Assembly: GCF_037083825.1 (NCBI RefSeq)
Contig: NZ_JBAPLU010000022.1
Location: 13,193 to 77,192 of the forward strand
DNA length: 64,000 nucleotides
DNA from: Klenkia sesuvii
GTDB lineage: Bacteria > Actinomycetota > Actinomycetes > Mycobacteriales > Geodermatophilaceae
Direction of reading: 5' to 3'
The notes under the pieces were generated by a model. It was not told where the DNA came from and ran no database searches. It saw only the letters and a list, made by a program, of their open reading frames with translations. Below, piece by piece: positions 1 to 7,664 of the stretch. Numbering within the stretch: position 1 is the stretch's first letter; the number at the start of each line of letters is the position of its first letter. A program made the position numbers and the translations under genes.

Positions 1-1948
1 CGGCGTCGTTGCCGCCGCTGCTGCCGTTGTTCGTGGCGTCCCCCGCGGTGCCCCCGGTGGCGTCGCCGCTGTTCCTGGCGTCGCCACCGGTGGCCGAGGC
101 GTCGCCGCCCCGACCGGAGGCGTCGTCCTCGGAGGTGGCGGTCGCGCTGCCGGAGTCGACGTCGCTGCCGGCGTCCGCCGTGGCGTCGCCCCCGGTCACG
201 GTGCTGGAGGTGTCACCACCGGACGTCCAGCTGCCGGTGAACCAGTCGTGGGCACCGCCGCCGCCGAGCGCCTCCCAGCTGTCCCACCCGCGGGGGTGCG
301 AGCTGGCGGTGCCGGTGGCGTCCCCACCCTGGGCGTCGGCGGACGACCCGGTGGCGTTGCCGCTGTTCGCGCCGGTGGCCGAGGAGTTGTGGCCCCCCGT
401 GCCCGAGGCGTCCCCGCCGTGCGGCGAGCCACCCGTCGGGTTGTTGGAGTGCTCGACGCTGCCGCCGTCCCCGCCGGTGGCGTCCTGGTGGAGGTCGCCG
501 GAGGAGGCGTCGGAGCTCGCGTCGGAGTCGCCGAACACCGCGATGGAGAACGAGTAGGAGCGGTTGCCCCCGGTGCTGCCGTTGTTGGTCGCGCTGCCGG
601 CGTCCCCGGCCGTGGCCGCACCGGTGTTGGTGGCGTCGCCGCCGGTGGCCGAGGCGTCCCCGCCGGTGCCCGAGGCGTCGTTGCCGGAGGTGGCCGTGGC
701 CTGCCCGGAGTCGACGTCGTTGCCGGAGTTCGCCGTCCCGTCGCCACCGGTGGCGACCGAACCGGTCCCGTCGGCGGCGTGCTGCCCGTAGCCGGCGGCG
801 GACTGCGCGGAGCCGGTGGCGTCACCGCCGGAGGCGTGCGCACCCGACCCGGTGGCGTTGCCGGAGTTCGACCCGGTGGCGGAGTGGTTGGCCCCGCCGC
901 TGCCCGAGGCGTCCCCGCCCTGCGGCGAGCCACCCGCCGGGTTGTTGGAGTGCTCGACGCTGCCGCCGTCCCCGCCGGTGGCGTGCTGGTGGACGTCGCC
1001 GGAGGAGGCGTCGGACGAGGCGTTCGAGTCGCCGAACAGCGAGAGGGCGTAGGCGTGGGACTCGTTGCCGCCGGTGCTCCCGTTGTTGGTGGCCGACCCG
1101 CCCTCCCCGGCGGTGGCGTCGCCGCGGTTGGTGGCGTCGCCGCCGGTGGCCGAGGCGTCGCCGCCCTGACCCGAGGCGTCGTCGTCGGAGGTGGCGGTGG
1201 CCGCGCCGGAGGTGACGTCGTTGCCGGAGGTCGCGGTGCCGTCGCCGCCGGTGGCGGTGCTGTCGACGCCGTCACCGTCCGAGCCGCCGCCGTGACCCTG
1301 GGCGGACTCGCCCCGGGACGACGCGCCGCCGTCGGCCGAGCCGCCGTGGGCGCCGGCGGTCGACCCGGTGACGTTGCCGGTGCCGGCCCCGGTCACCGAG
1401 TCGTTCGCACCGCCGGTGCCGGAGGCGTCGCCGCCGGCCGGGGAGCCGCCGGTCGGGTTGTTCGACCCCGTGACCGAGCCACCCTGGCCGCCGCTGGCGC
1501 CCTGGTGGACGTCACCGGAGGAACCGGCGGCGGTCGCGGTGGAGTCCCCGCCGCCCTGCTGGCCACCGGTGCTGCTGACGGTTGCGGGCTGCTCCTGCTG
1601 CGGGGCCTCGGCGGTGGCCTGGTTGCCCCCGGTCGACCCGTTGTTCGTCGCGGTGCCGCCGTCGCCGGCGGTGGCCGCACCGCTGTTCGTGGCGTCGCCT
1701 CCCTGGGCGGAGGCGTCGCCGCCGGTGCCCGGGGCGTCGTCGTGCGAGGTGGCCGTGGCGTCCCCGGAGTCGACGTCGTTGCCGGAGTTCGCGGTGGCCT
1801 CGCCGCCGGTGACCACCGAGGTGACCGTGTCGGTGACGGGGGAGAGCGGGTGGGTGTCGTCGTCGGCGCTGGCGACTGCCTGGCCGAGCAGGAACATCCC
1901 GCCGGTCATGGTCGCGACGGTCAACCCGTTGCGGATGTGTCGGTTCAC
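1..1948 (-). CDS. Secreted Gly/Asp/Asn/Ser/Thr-rich modular repeat protein, 3' end beyond the window
   Basis: The reading frame stays open from a GTG at 1948 to the left edge, so at least 649 codons are present and the C-terminus is missing. The start is set by GGAAGGA seven bases upstream. The N-terminus (VNRHIRNG, then a hydrophobic stretch ending ASADDD) reads as a signal peptide. The rest is built from about four modules of roughly 170-185 residues with the recurring pieces NSGNDVDSG, ATATS, GGDASATGGDATN, NNGSTGGN, FGDSxASSDASSGD and HSNNPxGGSP. It contains almost no Cys or Lys and few aromatics. I recognise no enzyme family. The composition suggests an extended or beta-helical surface or matrix protein. 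The long plus-strand open frames here are its antisense. It shares the ASADD signal-peptide ending with the chaplin-like and VAPV-repeat genes nearby, suggesting a surface-protein locus. Confidence 0.75.
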   Translation of the reverse strand, partial: MNRHIRNGLTVATMTGGMFLLGQAVASADDDTHPLSPVTDTVTSVVTGGEATANSGNDVDSGDATATSHDDAPGTGGDASAQGGDATNSGAATAGDGGTATNNGSTGGNQATAEAPQQEQPATVSSTGGQQGGGDSTATAAGSSGDVHQGASGGQGGSVTGSNNPTGGSPAGGDASGTGGANDSVTGAGTGNVTGSTAGAHGGSADGGASSRGESAQGHGGGSDGDGVDSTATGGDGTATSGNDVTSGAATATSDDDASGQGGDASATGGDATNRGDATAGEGGSATNNGSTGGNESHAYALSLFGDSNASSDASSGDVHQHATGGDGGSVEHSNNPAGGSPQGGDASGSGGANHSATGSNSGNATGSGAHASGGDATGSAQSAAGYGQHAADGTGSVATGGDGTANSGNDVDSGQATATSGNDASGTGGDASATGGDATNTGAATAGDAGSATNNGSTGGNRSYSFSIAVFGDSDASSDASSGDLHQDATGGDGGSVEHSNNPTGGSPHGGDASGTGGHNSSATGANSGNATGSSADAQGGDATGTASSHPRGWDSWEALGGGGAHDWFTGSWTSGGDTSSTVTGGDATADAGSDVDSGSATATSEDDASGRGGDASATGGDARNSGDATGGTAGDATNNGSSGGNDA

Positions 1949-2084
1949 GATCTGTCCTTCCGTCCGCGCTGCTGCGCGGTGTCCGTGAGGTCGCAACCGG
2001 CCGTCGGTGGCCGGGTGCGTTCGTGCGGACGGATCACGACCGGGTCGGGTCCTGGTGGACACCGGAGCCTGGCCGCGCGGGAGG

Positions 2085-3287
2085 TCAGTCGGGGGAGAAC
2101 GAGGGCTCGACGACGGTGCCGTCGACGAGCAGGGCCACCGGCGCGGTGGCCGGGGAGCCGGCCGTGGCCGGGAGCTGGAGGCCGGCCGCCGAGGTGGCGT
2201 CGGCGACGAGGGAGGGCCCGGGGCTGCCGATGCCCGCCGCGGACCCGCCCTGGCCGGCCGGCGCGCCGGGCACGGCCGGCAGCGGGACGCCGAACGGGGC
2301 GGCCGGAGCGGCCGGTGCGTCGGTGTCCGTCGCGCCCACGTCGGTGCCCGTGGGTGCGCCGACCTGCTCGGTTGCCCGCGGTCCAGCGGCCTGCGAGGTG
2401 GCGGTCTGCGGGGTGGTGACCTGCGGGGTGGGCGTGGCGGCCGGGGCGGTGGGTGCGACGGCCCGGGTGGTCGACTCGGCCGGGACGGGCCGGGGGGTGG
2501 CGGGAAGCGCGACGTCGTCGACCACGGGGCGGACGGCGTCGACGACCGGGGCGACGACACGGTCGACCGTGGGGGTGACGACGTCCTCGACGACCGGGAC
2601 GACGACGCCGGTCACCACCGGCTCCACGACGCCGGTCACCACCGGCTCCACGAGGTCGGTCACGACGGGCTGCACGACGTCGGTCACGACCGGTACGACC
2701 ACGTCGTCGACGACGGGAGCGGCGACCGCGGCGACCGGTGCGACCGCGCCCTCGACCACCGGGGCCACGGCCTCGGCCACCGGGGCCACGGCCTCGGCCA
2801 CCGGGGCCACGGCCTCGGCCACCGGGGCCACGACCTCGGCCACCGGGGCCACGACCTCGGCCACCGGTGCGGCGGCCTCGGCCACCGGTGCGGCGGCCTC
2901 GGCCACGGGGGCCACGGCCTCGGCCACCGGTGCGGCGGCGTGCTCGACGGCGTGGGTCACCGGCTCGACCAGCGGCTCGGCTGCGTCAGCCACCGGTGCC
3001 GTCACCGGCTCGACCGCATCGACCACGGGTGCCACGACGTCGTCCACCGCTGGCGCACCCACCGCATCGCCGACGGGATCGAGCAGGTCCCCGGCGGTGT
3101 CGCCGACGCCCGCGACGACCTGGCCGAGGACGCCCGACTGGCCGTCGTCGGCGGAGGCTGCGCCTGCCCCGAGGACGAGCGCGGCACTGGCGCCGAGGCC
3201 CAGACCGAGAGTGGTGAGGACACGGCGGGTCCACGACCAGCGGCGCTCAGCCGGCTGATCGCTCTCGCACCCCCGTGTGATCGCCAT
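2085..3287 (-). CDS. Secreted Val/Ala/Pro-rich repeat protein (APVAEAV repeats)
   Basis: A protein of about 400 residues. The N-terminus has a Trp/Arg-rich n-region, a hydrophobic core and an AGAASADDG cleavage site around residues 40-50, so it is predicted to be exported. The body is a long run of 7- and 8-residue units such as APVAEAV and VAPVVDAV, followed by a Pro/Thr/Ala-rich C-terminal half without a clear anchor. The start at 3287 is chosen because it gives a conventional signal peptide. No good Shine-Dalgarno is visible, so the start is uncertain. The gene at 7665-8720 is a paralogue of the same design, and I infer a structural cell-envelope role. No enzymatic motif is seen. Confidence 0.7.
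   Translation of the reverse strand: MAITRGCESDQPAERRWSWTRRVLTTLGLGLGASAALVLGAGAASADDGQSGVLGQVVAGVGDTAGDLLDPVGDAVGAPAVDDVVAPVVDAVEPVTAPVADAAEPLVEPVTHAVEHAAAPVAEAVAPVAEAAAPVAEAAAPVAEVVAPVAEVVAPVAEAVAPVAEAVAPVAEAVAPVVEGAVAPVAAVAAPVVDDVVVPVVTDVVQPVVTDLVEPVVTGVVEPVVTGVVVPVVEDVVTPTVDRVVAPVVDAVRPVVDDVALPATPRPVPAESTTRAVAPTAPAATPTPQVTTPQTATSQAAGPRATEQVGAPTGTDVGATDTDAPAAPAAPFGVPLPAVPGAPAGQGGSAAGIGSPGPSLVADATSAAGLQLPATAGSPATAPVALLVDGTVVEPSFSPD
2758..2925 (-). repeat. Eight tandem 21-bp units coding for heptapeptides
   Basis: Eight consecutive 21-bp units lie head to tail inside the surface-protein gene and encode (E)AVAPVA-type heptads; a ninth degenerate unit follows. The first three units are identical, which suggests recent slippage or recombination and likely length variation between strains. 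Confidence 0.85.
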
Positions 3288-3439
3288 CGCAGCCGACGGT
3301 AGGCGCGGGGGAGGGGGTCTCCGCCACTCGGAACTGCACATTACTCACCGGTAACGTCCAGTTCTGCTCGACGCGCCGTCGGCATGAACCGCCGTGGGTG
3401 ATCGACACGAACACCTGGCCTTCTCGACACCCGCCGCAT

Positions 3440-3456
3440 TGAAATGTTAGATGTCA
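3440..3456. promoter_or_regulatory. Candidate operator overlapping the GntR start codon
   Basis: The 17-bp sequence TGAAATGTTAGATGTCA is an imperfect palindrome (TGA-N-AT-N-T-N-A-N-AT-N-TCA). It is unusually AT-rich for this genome and covers the ATG of the regulator gene. GntR/FadR-type regulators often bind such sites in their own promoters, so autoregulation and control of acdS are plausible. The assignment is inference. Confidence 0.35.
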
Positions 3457-4101
3457 GTCGTGACGACGCCTCGGGTGCTGCTGCGCGACCAGGCCCTGGC
3501 GGTGCTGCGCGAGGCCATCGTCAGTGGCGACCTGCCACCCGGCGCCGTGGTCAAGGACGCCGCGCTCGCCGGTCGCCTGGGTCTGTCGGTGGCTCCCGTG
3601 CGCAGTGCGCTGGCCCGGTTGGCCGACGAGGGCCTGGTCGAGTCCAAGCCGCAGAGCCACACCCGGGTGACGCCGCTGGTGCCCGCGGTGGTGCGGGACG
3701 CGGCCGTCGTCGTCCGGGCGATGCACGAGCTCGCCGTCCGCACGGCCGTGCCGCAGGTGACCGACGCCGACGTCGCGGCGATGCGCGCCGCGAACACCCG
3801 GTTCGCCGCCGCGGTGGCGGCCGGTGACGTCGACACCGCGCTGGCCTGCGACGACGAGCTGCACGACGTGCTGGTCGACCGGGCCGGGAACGGGGCGGTG
3901 CGGGCCACCGTCGACCGGTTCGCGCCGCTGGTCCGCCGGCTCGAGCGGCTGCGGTTCGCCGCCGCGCACGCCGCGGACTCCGTCGCCCTGCACGACCAGC
4001 TGATCACCGCCTGCTCGTCCGGGGACGTCGAGGCCGCCGTCGCCACCACCACCGAGATCTGGACGGCGCTGCTGTCCGAGCTGACCGAGGAGAACCCATG
4101 A
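3451..4101 (+). CDS. GntR-family (FadR/FCD type) transcriptional regulator of acdS
   Basis: 216 residues. Residues 8-72 form a winged helix-turn-helix (LAGRLGLSVAPVRSALARL is the recognition part). Residues 80-205 are the all-alpha FCD ligand-binding domain with the usual Asp and His positions (DDELHDVL; later LHDQLI). The ATG at 3451 has no clear Shine-Dalgarno; a GTG nine bases downstream is the alternative. The stop overlaps the acdS start by four bases (ATGA), so the two are cotranscribed. A GntR regulator beside acdS is an arrangement known in actinobacteria and differs from the Lrp-type AcdR of pseudomonads. The likely ligand is ACC or a related amino acid (inference). Confidence 0.85.
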   Translation: MSVVTTPRVLLRDQALAVLREAIVSGDLPPGAVVKDAALAGRLGLSVAPVRSALARLADEGLVESKPQSHTRVTPLVPAVVRDAAVVVRAMHELAVRTAVPQVTDADVAAMRAANTRFAAAVAAGDVDTALACDDELHDVLVDRAGNGAVRATVDRFAPLVRRLERLRFAAAHAADSVALHDQLITACSSGDVEAAVATTTEIWTALLSELTEENP

Positions 4102-5132
4102 CCACCGCCCCGACCGCGCTCGCCGACTTCCCCCGCACGAACCTGCTCTTCGGACCCTCGCCCGTGCACCGGCTCGACCGCCTCACCGACCACCTCGGCG
4201 GCGCCGCGGTCTGGGCCAAGCGCGAGGACTGCAACTCCGGCATCGCCTACGGCGGCAACAAGACCCGCAAGCTGGAGTACCTCGTCGCCGACGCGCTCGC
4301 CCAGGGCTGCGACACGCTCGTCTCGATCGGTGGCGTGCAGAGCAACCACACCCGCCAGGTCGCCGCGGTCGCCGCCCACCTCGGCCTGAAGTGCGTGCTG
4401 GTGCAGGAGAGCTGGGTCGAGTGGCCCGACGCGGTCTACGACAAGGTCGGCAACATCCTCATCAGCCGGCTGGCCGGCGCCGACGTCCGGCTGGTCAAGG
4501 CCGGGTTCGGCATCGGGTTCAAGGAGTCGTGGGAGTCCGCGCTCGCCGAGATCGAGGCGCGCGGCGGCAAGCCCTACGCCATCCCCGCCGGGGCGTCGGA
4601 CCACCCGCTCGGCGGCCACGGCTTCGCCGGCTGGGCCTACGAGGTCGCCGAGCAGGAGGAGGCGCTCGGCGTCTTCTTCGACACCGTCGTGGTGTGCTCC
4701 GTGACCGGCTCGACCCAGGCCGGCATGGTGGCCGGGTTCGCCAAGCTCGAGGAGGACGGCGGGCGGCCCCGGCGCGTGCTCGGCGTCGACGCCTCGGCCA
4801 AGCCCGCCGAGACCCGCGACCAGGTGCTGCGCATCGCCCAGCGCACGGCGGCGGCCATCGGGCTGCAGCGCGAGCTGACGCTGGAGGACGTGGAGCTCGA
4901 CGAGCGCTTCCACGCCGGCACCTACGGCATCCCCGACGACACCACCCTGCGCGCGATGGAGACCGCCGCCCGCACCGAGGGCATGGTCACCGACCCCGTC
5001 TACGAGGGGAAGTCGATGGCCGCGACCATCGAGCTGGTGCGCTCGGGCGAGATCGCCCGCGACGCGACGGTGCTGTACGCCCACCTCGGCGGCCAGCCCG
5101 CCCTGAACGGGTACAGCGCGCTCTTCAGCTGA
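4098..5132 (+). CDS. acdS: 1-aminocyclopropane-1-carboxylate (ACC) deaminase
   Basis: 344 residues, PLP fold type II, close to the usual length of AcdS. It converts ACC, the plant ethylene precursor, to 2-oxobutyrate and ammonia in the cytoplasm. The PLP lysine is K55 in GGNKTRK. Other AcdS hallmarks are KREDCNSG at 41-48, SIGGVQSNHTRQ, VCSVTGSTQAGM, the Tyr-Glu pair in DPVYEGKSM and the leucine in YAHLGGQPALN. These distinguish it from D-cysteine desulfhydrase. It overlaps the GntR gene by four bases. The organism may use ACC from plant exudates as a nitrogen source. Confidence 0.92.
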   Translation: MTTAPTALADFPRTNLLFGPSPVHRLDRLTDHLGGAAVWAKREDCNSGIAYGGNKTRKLEYLVADALAQGCDTLVSIGGVQSNHTRQVAAVAAHLGLKCVLVQESWVEWPDAVYDKVGNILISRLAGADVRLVKAGFGIGFKESWESALAEIEARGGKPYAIPAGASDHPLGGHGFAGWAYEVAEQEEALGVFFDTVVVCSVTGSTQAGMVAGFAKLEEDGGRPRRVLGVDASAKPAETRDQVLRIAQRTAAAIGLQRELTLEDVELDERFHAGTYGIPDDTTLRAMETAARTEGMVTDPVYEGKSMAATIELVRSGEIARDATVLYAHLGGQPALNGYSALFS

Positions 5133-5162
5133 CGCCGCCCGCGCGCTTGTTCTGCGCGTCTG

Positions 5163-5210
5163 GGCATGGTGGCTGCGCGGTCTGGTCGAGGACTGCGCAG
5201 CCACCACGCC
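5163..5210. repeat. REP-like palindrome, copy A
   Basis: Inverted arms 5163-5178 (GGCATGGTGGCTGCGC) and 5195-5210 match 15 of 16 with a 16-base loop. Two related copies lie at 6261-6308 and 10137-10184. It sits downstream of acdS and can act as its terminator. Confidence 0.75.
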
Positions 5211-5294
5211 GAGACCGTGTCCACAGGCGGGTGCGTCGTCCACAGATGCGCCGGATCGCCCCCGCGGCCGGCCCGGCGGCGGCACGGTCTCGGC

Positions 5295-6251
5295 ATGACC
5301 ACCGATCTGCGCCGGCTCCTGGGCCCCGGCGGTGTGCGGCCCTCCGCCGACGTCGTCCGCGACGCCCACCCGAGCAGCGTGAGCAGGTGGGTGGCGACGG
5401 GGCGACTGCTCCGTCCGTTGCCCGGGGTGCTGGCGCTGCCCGACGCCGTCGGGACGTGGACCGGCCGGGCGCGTGCGGCCGAGCAGTGGAGCGGCGGGCA
5501 CCTCAGCGGCCGGTCGGCGCTCGCGCTGTGGGACGTCGTCGCCTCCCCCGGTGCACTGGTGCACGTCGCCGTCGGCCGCCGCCGCAACGTCGCGCCGGTG
5601 CCCGAGTGGCTGCGGCCGCACCGGGTCGAGGTCACCGAGTGGGGCGAGCGGGACGGGTTGCGGGTGACGATGCCGGCCCGGTCGGTGGTGGAGGCCTGGG
5701 GTCATGCGCACGTCCGGGGAGCCGGGCCGCGTGACGTCGAGCTCGCGCGCGCCGCGGTCATCGGTGCGGTGCGACGGCGGATGGTCACGATGCGCCAGCT
5801 GCGCAGCGAACTCCTCCGTCGTCCGAGGCTGCCGGGTCGGGCCGACCTCTGCGTGCTGCTGGACCTCGTGGAGGGCGGGTGCCAGAGCGAGTTCGAGATC
5901 TGGGGGTTGCAGCACCTGCTCGACATCCCGGGCCTGCCGCCGGTCGAGCAGCAGATCGCGGTGGAGACCAGGATCGGCACCGTGCACCTGGACGGCGGCT
6001 GGCGGCGGGTGCTGGTCGGGGGCAGGTGGCGCGAGGTGCGGTTGGGCGTCGAGCTCGACGGTGCCGCCTTCCACGGCGCCCCCGACAGACGGGAGGCCGA
6101 CATCCGGCGGGACGCAGCAGCGGCCGCCGAGGGGTGGTTGATCATGCGCATCGGGCACCGTCGCGGCCACGCGGAGCCCGACGTCTGTCGCGCCGACGTC
6201 GCTGCGGCCTTCCATGCCCGCCTCGATCACGGCGGGTGGCGGGCGGCCTGA
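5295..6251 (+). CDS. AbiEi-like / DUF559 (Vsr-like nuclease fold) protein
   Basis: 318 residues. The open frame extends upstream, but the ATG at 5295 (MTTDLRRLLGPGG) begins the conserved part. The N-terminal ~70 residues look like the winged-helix seen in AbiEi-type antitoxin proteins (VSRWVATGRLLRPLPGV). The C-terminal ~70 residues (VELDGAAFHG, then D-x-RRDAAAAAEGWLIMRIG) match the DUF559/Vsr-like endonuclease fold found in many actinobacterial orphan proteins. The function is unknown; such proteins are common, often multicopy, and not proven toxins or nucleases. It is flanked on both sides by copies A and B of the REP-like palindrome. Confidence 0.6.
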   Translation: MTTDLRRLLGPGGVRPSADVVRDAHPSSVSRWVATGRLLRPLPGVLALPDAVGTWTGRARAAEQWSGGHLSGRSALALWDVVASPGALVHVAVGRRRNVAPVPEWLRPHRVEVTEWGERDGLRVTMPARSVVEAWGHAHVRGAGPRDVELARAAVIGAVRRRMVTMRQLRSELLRRPRLPGRADLCVLLDLVEGGCQSEFEIWGLQHLLDIPGLPPVEQQIAVETRIGTVHLDGGWRRVLVGGRWREVRLGVELDGAAFHGAPDRREADIRRDAAAAAEGWLIMRIGHRRGHAEPDVCRADVAAAFHARLDHGGWRAA

Positions 6252-6260
6252 CCGGAACCG

Positions 6261-6308
6261 GGCATGGTGGCTTCGCACTCCCCACCCCGGCTGCGCAGCC
6301 AGCACGCC
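6261..6308. repeat. REP-like palindrome, copy B
   Basis: Arms 6261-6277 and 6292-6308 match 14 of 17 and share the GGCATGGTGGCT...GCGCAGCC...CACGCC core with copies A and C. It lies between the convergent DUF559 and chaplin-like genes and may serve as a bidirectional terminator. Confidence 0.65.
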
Positions 6309-6392
6309 ACGACGGTGGCGGATCCACGTGGAACATGGGGGCACGCCGACGGCCCGACCGTCGCGAGGACGGCCGGGCCGGGGCGTGGTGAC

Positions 6393-7565
6393 CTACCGGG
6401 TGGACCGGCGAGCCGCCGACAGCAGGCCGAGGCCCGACACCAGGGCGAGCAGCCCGGCCAGCAGGGCGGTGCCGAGCTCGGTGCCGGTGTAGGCCAGCGA
6501 ACCGTCCCCGACCGAGGCGCCGGTGGGCACGGGAGCGCCCTGCAGGGTCACCGGGGTGATGCCCTGCGGGTGGTCGCGATCCGGGGTCCCCGGCGTCCCG
6601 GGCGTCTCCGGCGTCCCGGGGGTCTCCGGCTCGACCGGGTCACCCGGGGTGGCCGGCGGGGTGGTCGTCCCGCAGTCGACCGCGGCCGAGCCCAGCAGAC
6701 CGACGCCGTTGCCGCAGACGGTCACCGGGACGTCGACGTCCAGGCCACCACCGGTGTCCGGGGTGGTGCCGGCGCCGGCCGGCTGGGTGCAGGTGCCGGC
6801 CGCGTCGCCGAGGACGCCGACGCCGTTGCCGCAGGCGGTGACGGGCACGTCGACGTCGATGCCGCCCCCGCTCCCGCCGGTGCCGCTGCCGCCGGTCCCA
6901 CCGGTGGTGGAGCCGGTGCCGGTGCCGCCGACGGCCCCGACCCCGTTGCCGCCGACGAGGACCGGCACGTCGACGTCGAGGCCGCCGCCGTCCGCGTCGT
7001 CGGCCGGGGCCGGCTGGGAGCAGGTGCCGGCCGCGTCGCCGAGGACGCCGACGCCGTTGCCGCAGACGGTCACGGGGACGTCGACGTCGATGCCGCCGTC
7101 GGACGGTGCCCCGGTGGACCCGCCCGCGGAGCCGGGGGCGCTGCCCTGGGTCGTGGCGTCACCCAGGACGCCGACCGCGTTCCCGGTGACCGTCACCGGG
7201 ACGGCCAGGTCGACACCGCCGACGTCAGCGGTGGGGACGCCGTCCGGCACGTCGGCGGGAGCCGGAGCCGGGGCCGGGACGGCGGCAGGGGCGGCCGTCG
7301 TCCCGGCGTCCCCGAGCACGCCGACCGCGTTGCCGCCGACGGTGATGGGGACCGAGAGGGTGATCGCGCCCGCGTCGACCGTCAGGTCCGCGGCGGGTGC
7401 GGGGGCGGCGCTCGCCCCCGCGTCGCCGAGCAGGGCGATCGCGTTGTCGCTGACGGTGACCGGGACGGTCACGTCGATGCCGTCGTCGGCGGAGGCGATG
7501 CCGCTGCCGACGGCCAGCAGGCCACCGGTGAGCAGCGCCGTCTGCAGGCCGCGCTTCAACCACAC
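6393..7565 (-). CDS. Long chaplin-like, sortase-anchored surface protein
   Basis: 390 residues from the GTG at 7565. The signal peptide ends GIASADDG. Seven chaplin-like repeats follow (pattern VPVTVCGNGVGVLGDAAGTC); repeats 4, 6 and 7 keep the two cysteines and the others lack them. A Pro/Glu/Thr-rich wall-spanning segment (PETPGTP repeats) leads to a C-terminal LAYTG motif, a hydrophobic helix and RRSTR, the LAXTG signal recognised by class E sortases. Chaplins are amyloid-forming surface coat proteins known from Streptomyces aerial hyphae. Seven repeats in one anchored protein is more than the two found in long Streptomyces chaplins. The role (hydrophobic coat, adhesion) is inferred. Confidence 0.85.
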   Translation of the reverse strand: MWLKRGLQTALLTGGLLAVGSGIASADDGIDVTVPVTVSDNAIALLGDAGASAAPAPAADLTVDAGAITLSVPITVGGNAVGVLGDAGTTAAPAAVPAPAPAPADVPDGVPTADVGGVDLAVPVTVTGNAVGVLGDATTQGSAPGSAGGSTGAPSDGGIDVDVPVTVCGNGVGVLGDAAGTCSQPAPADDADGGGLDVDVPVLVGGNGVGAVGGTGTGSTTGGTGGSGTGGSGGGIDVDVPVTACGNGVGVLGDAAGTCTQPAGAGTTPDTGGGLDVDVPVTVCGNGVGLLGSAAVDCGTTTPPATPGDPVEPETPGTPETPGTPGTPDRDHPQGITPVTLQGAPVPTGASVGDGSLAYTGTELGTALLAGLLALVSGLGLLSAARRSTR

Positions 7566-7571
7566 GTTTAT

Positions 7572-7584
7572 GGAGGGTTCCTCC
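7572..7584 (-). promoter_or_regulatory. Possible hairpin masking the ribosome binding site
   Basis: On the minus strand the leader reads AGGAGGAACCCTCC just upstream of the GTG at 7565. GGAGG can pair with CCTCC across a 3-base loop, which would hide the only good Shine-Dalgarno. Spacing to the GTG is long (about 14 bases) unless the leader folds. Confidence 0.35.
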
Positions 7585-7664
7585 TCGAGGAGTACCGAAT
7601 GAGGGGAGCCGGCCACGTGGGCCGGGTCGAGCCGGGCCTCGGCGCGGTGCCGAGGGCGGGCTGC

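Noticed and set aside
248..2419. Long plus-strand open frames over 1-2400
   Set aside because: They are antisense of the minus-strand repeat protein, which has a good ribosome site and signal peptide; the plus products are Val/Ala/Gly-rich frame artefacts.
4098..5132. D-cysteine desulfhydrase as the identity of the PLP enzyme
   Set aside because: CNSG, the YEG pair and HLGGQPALN residues match ACC deaminase over the desulfhydrase pattern.
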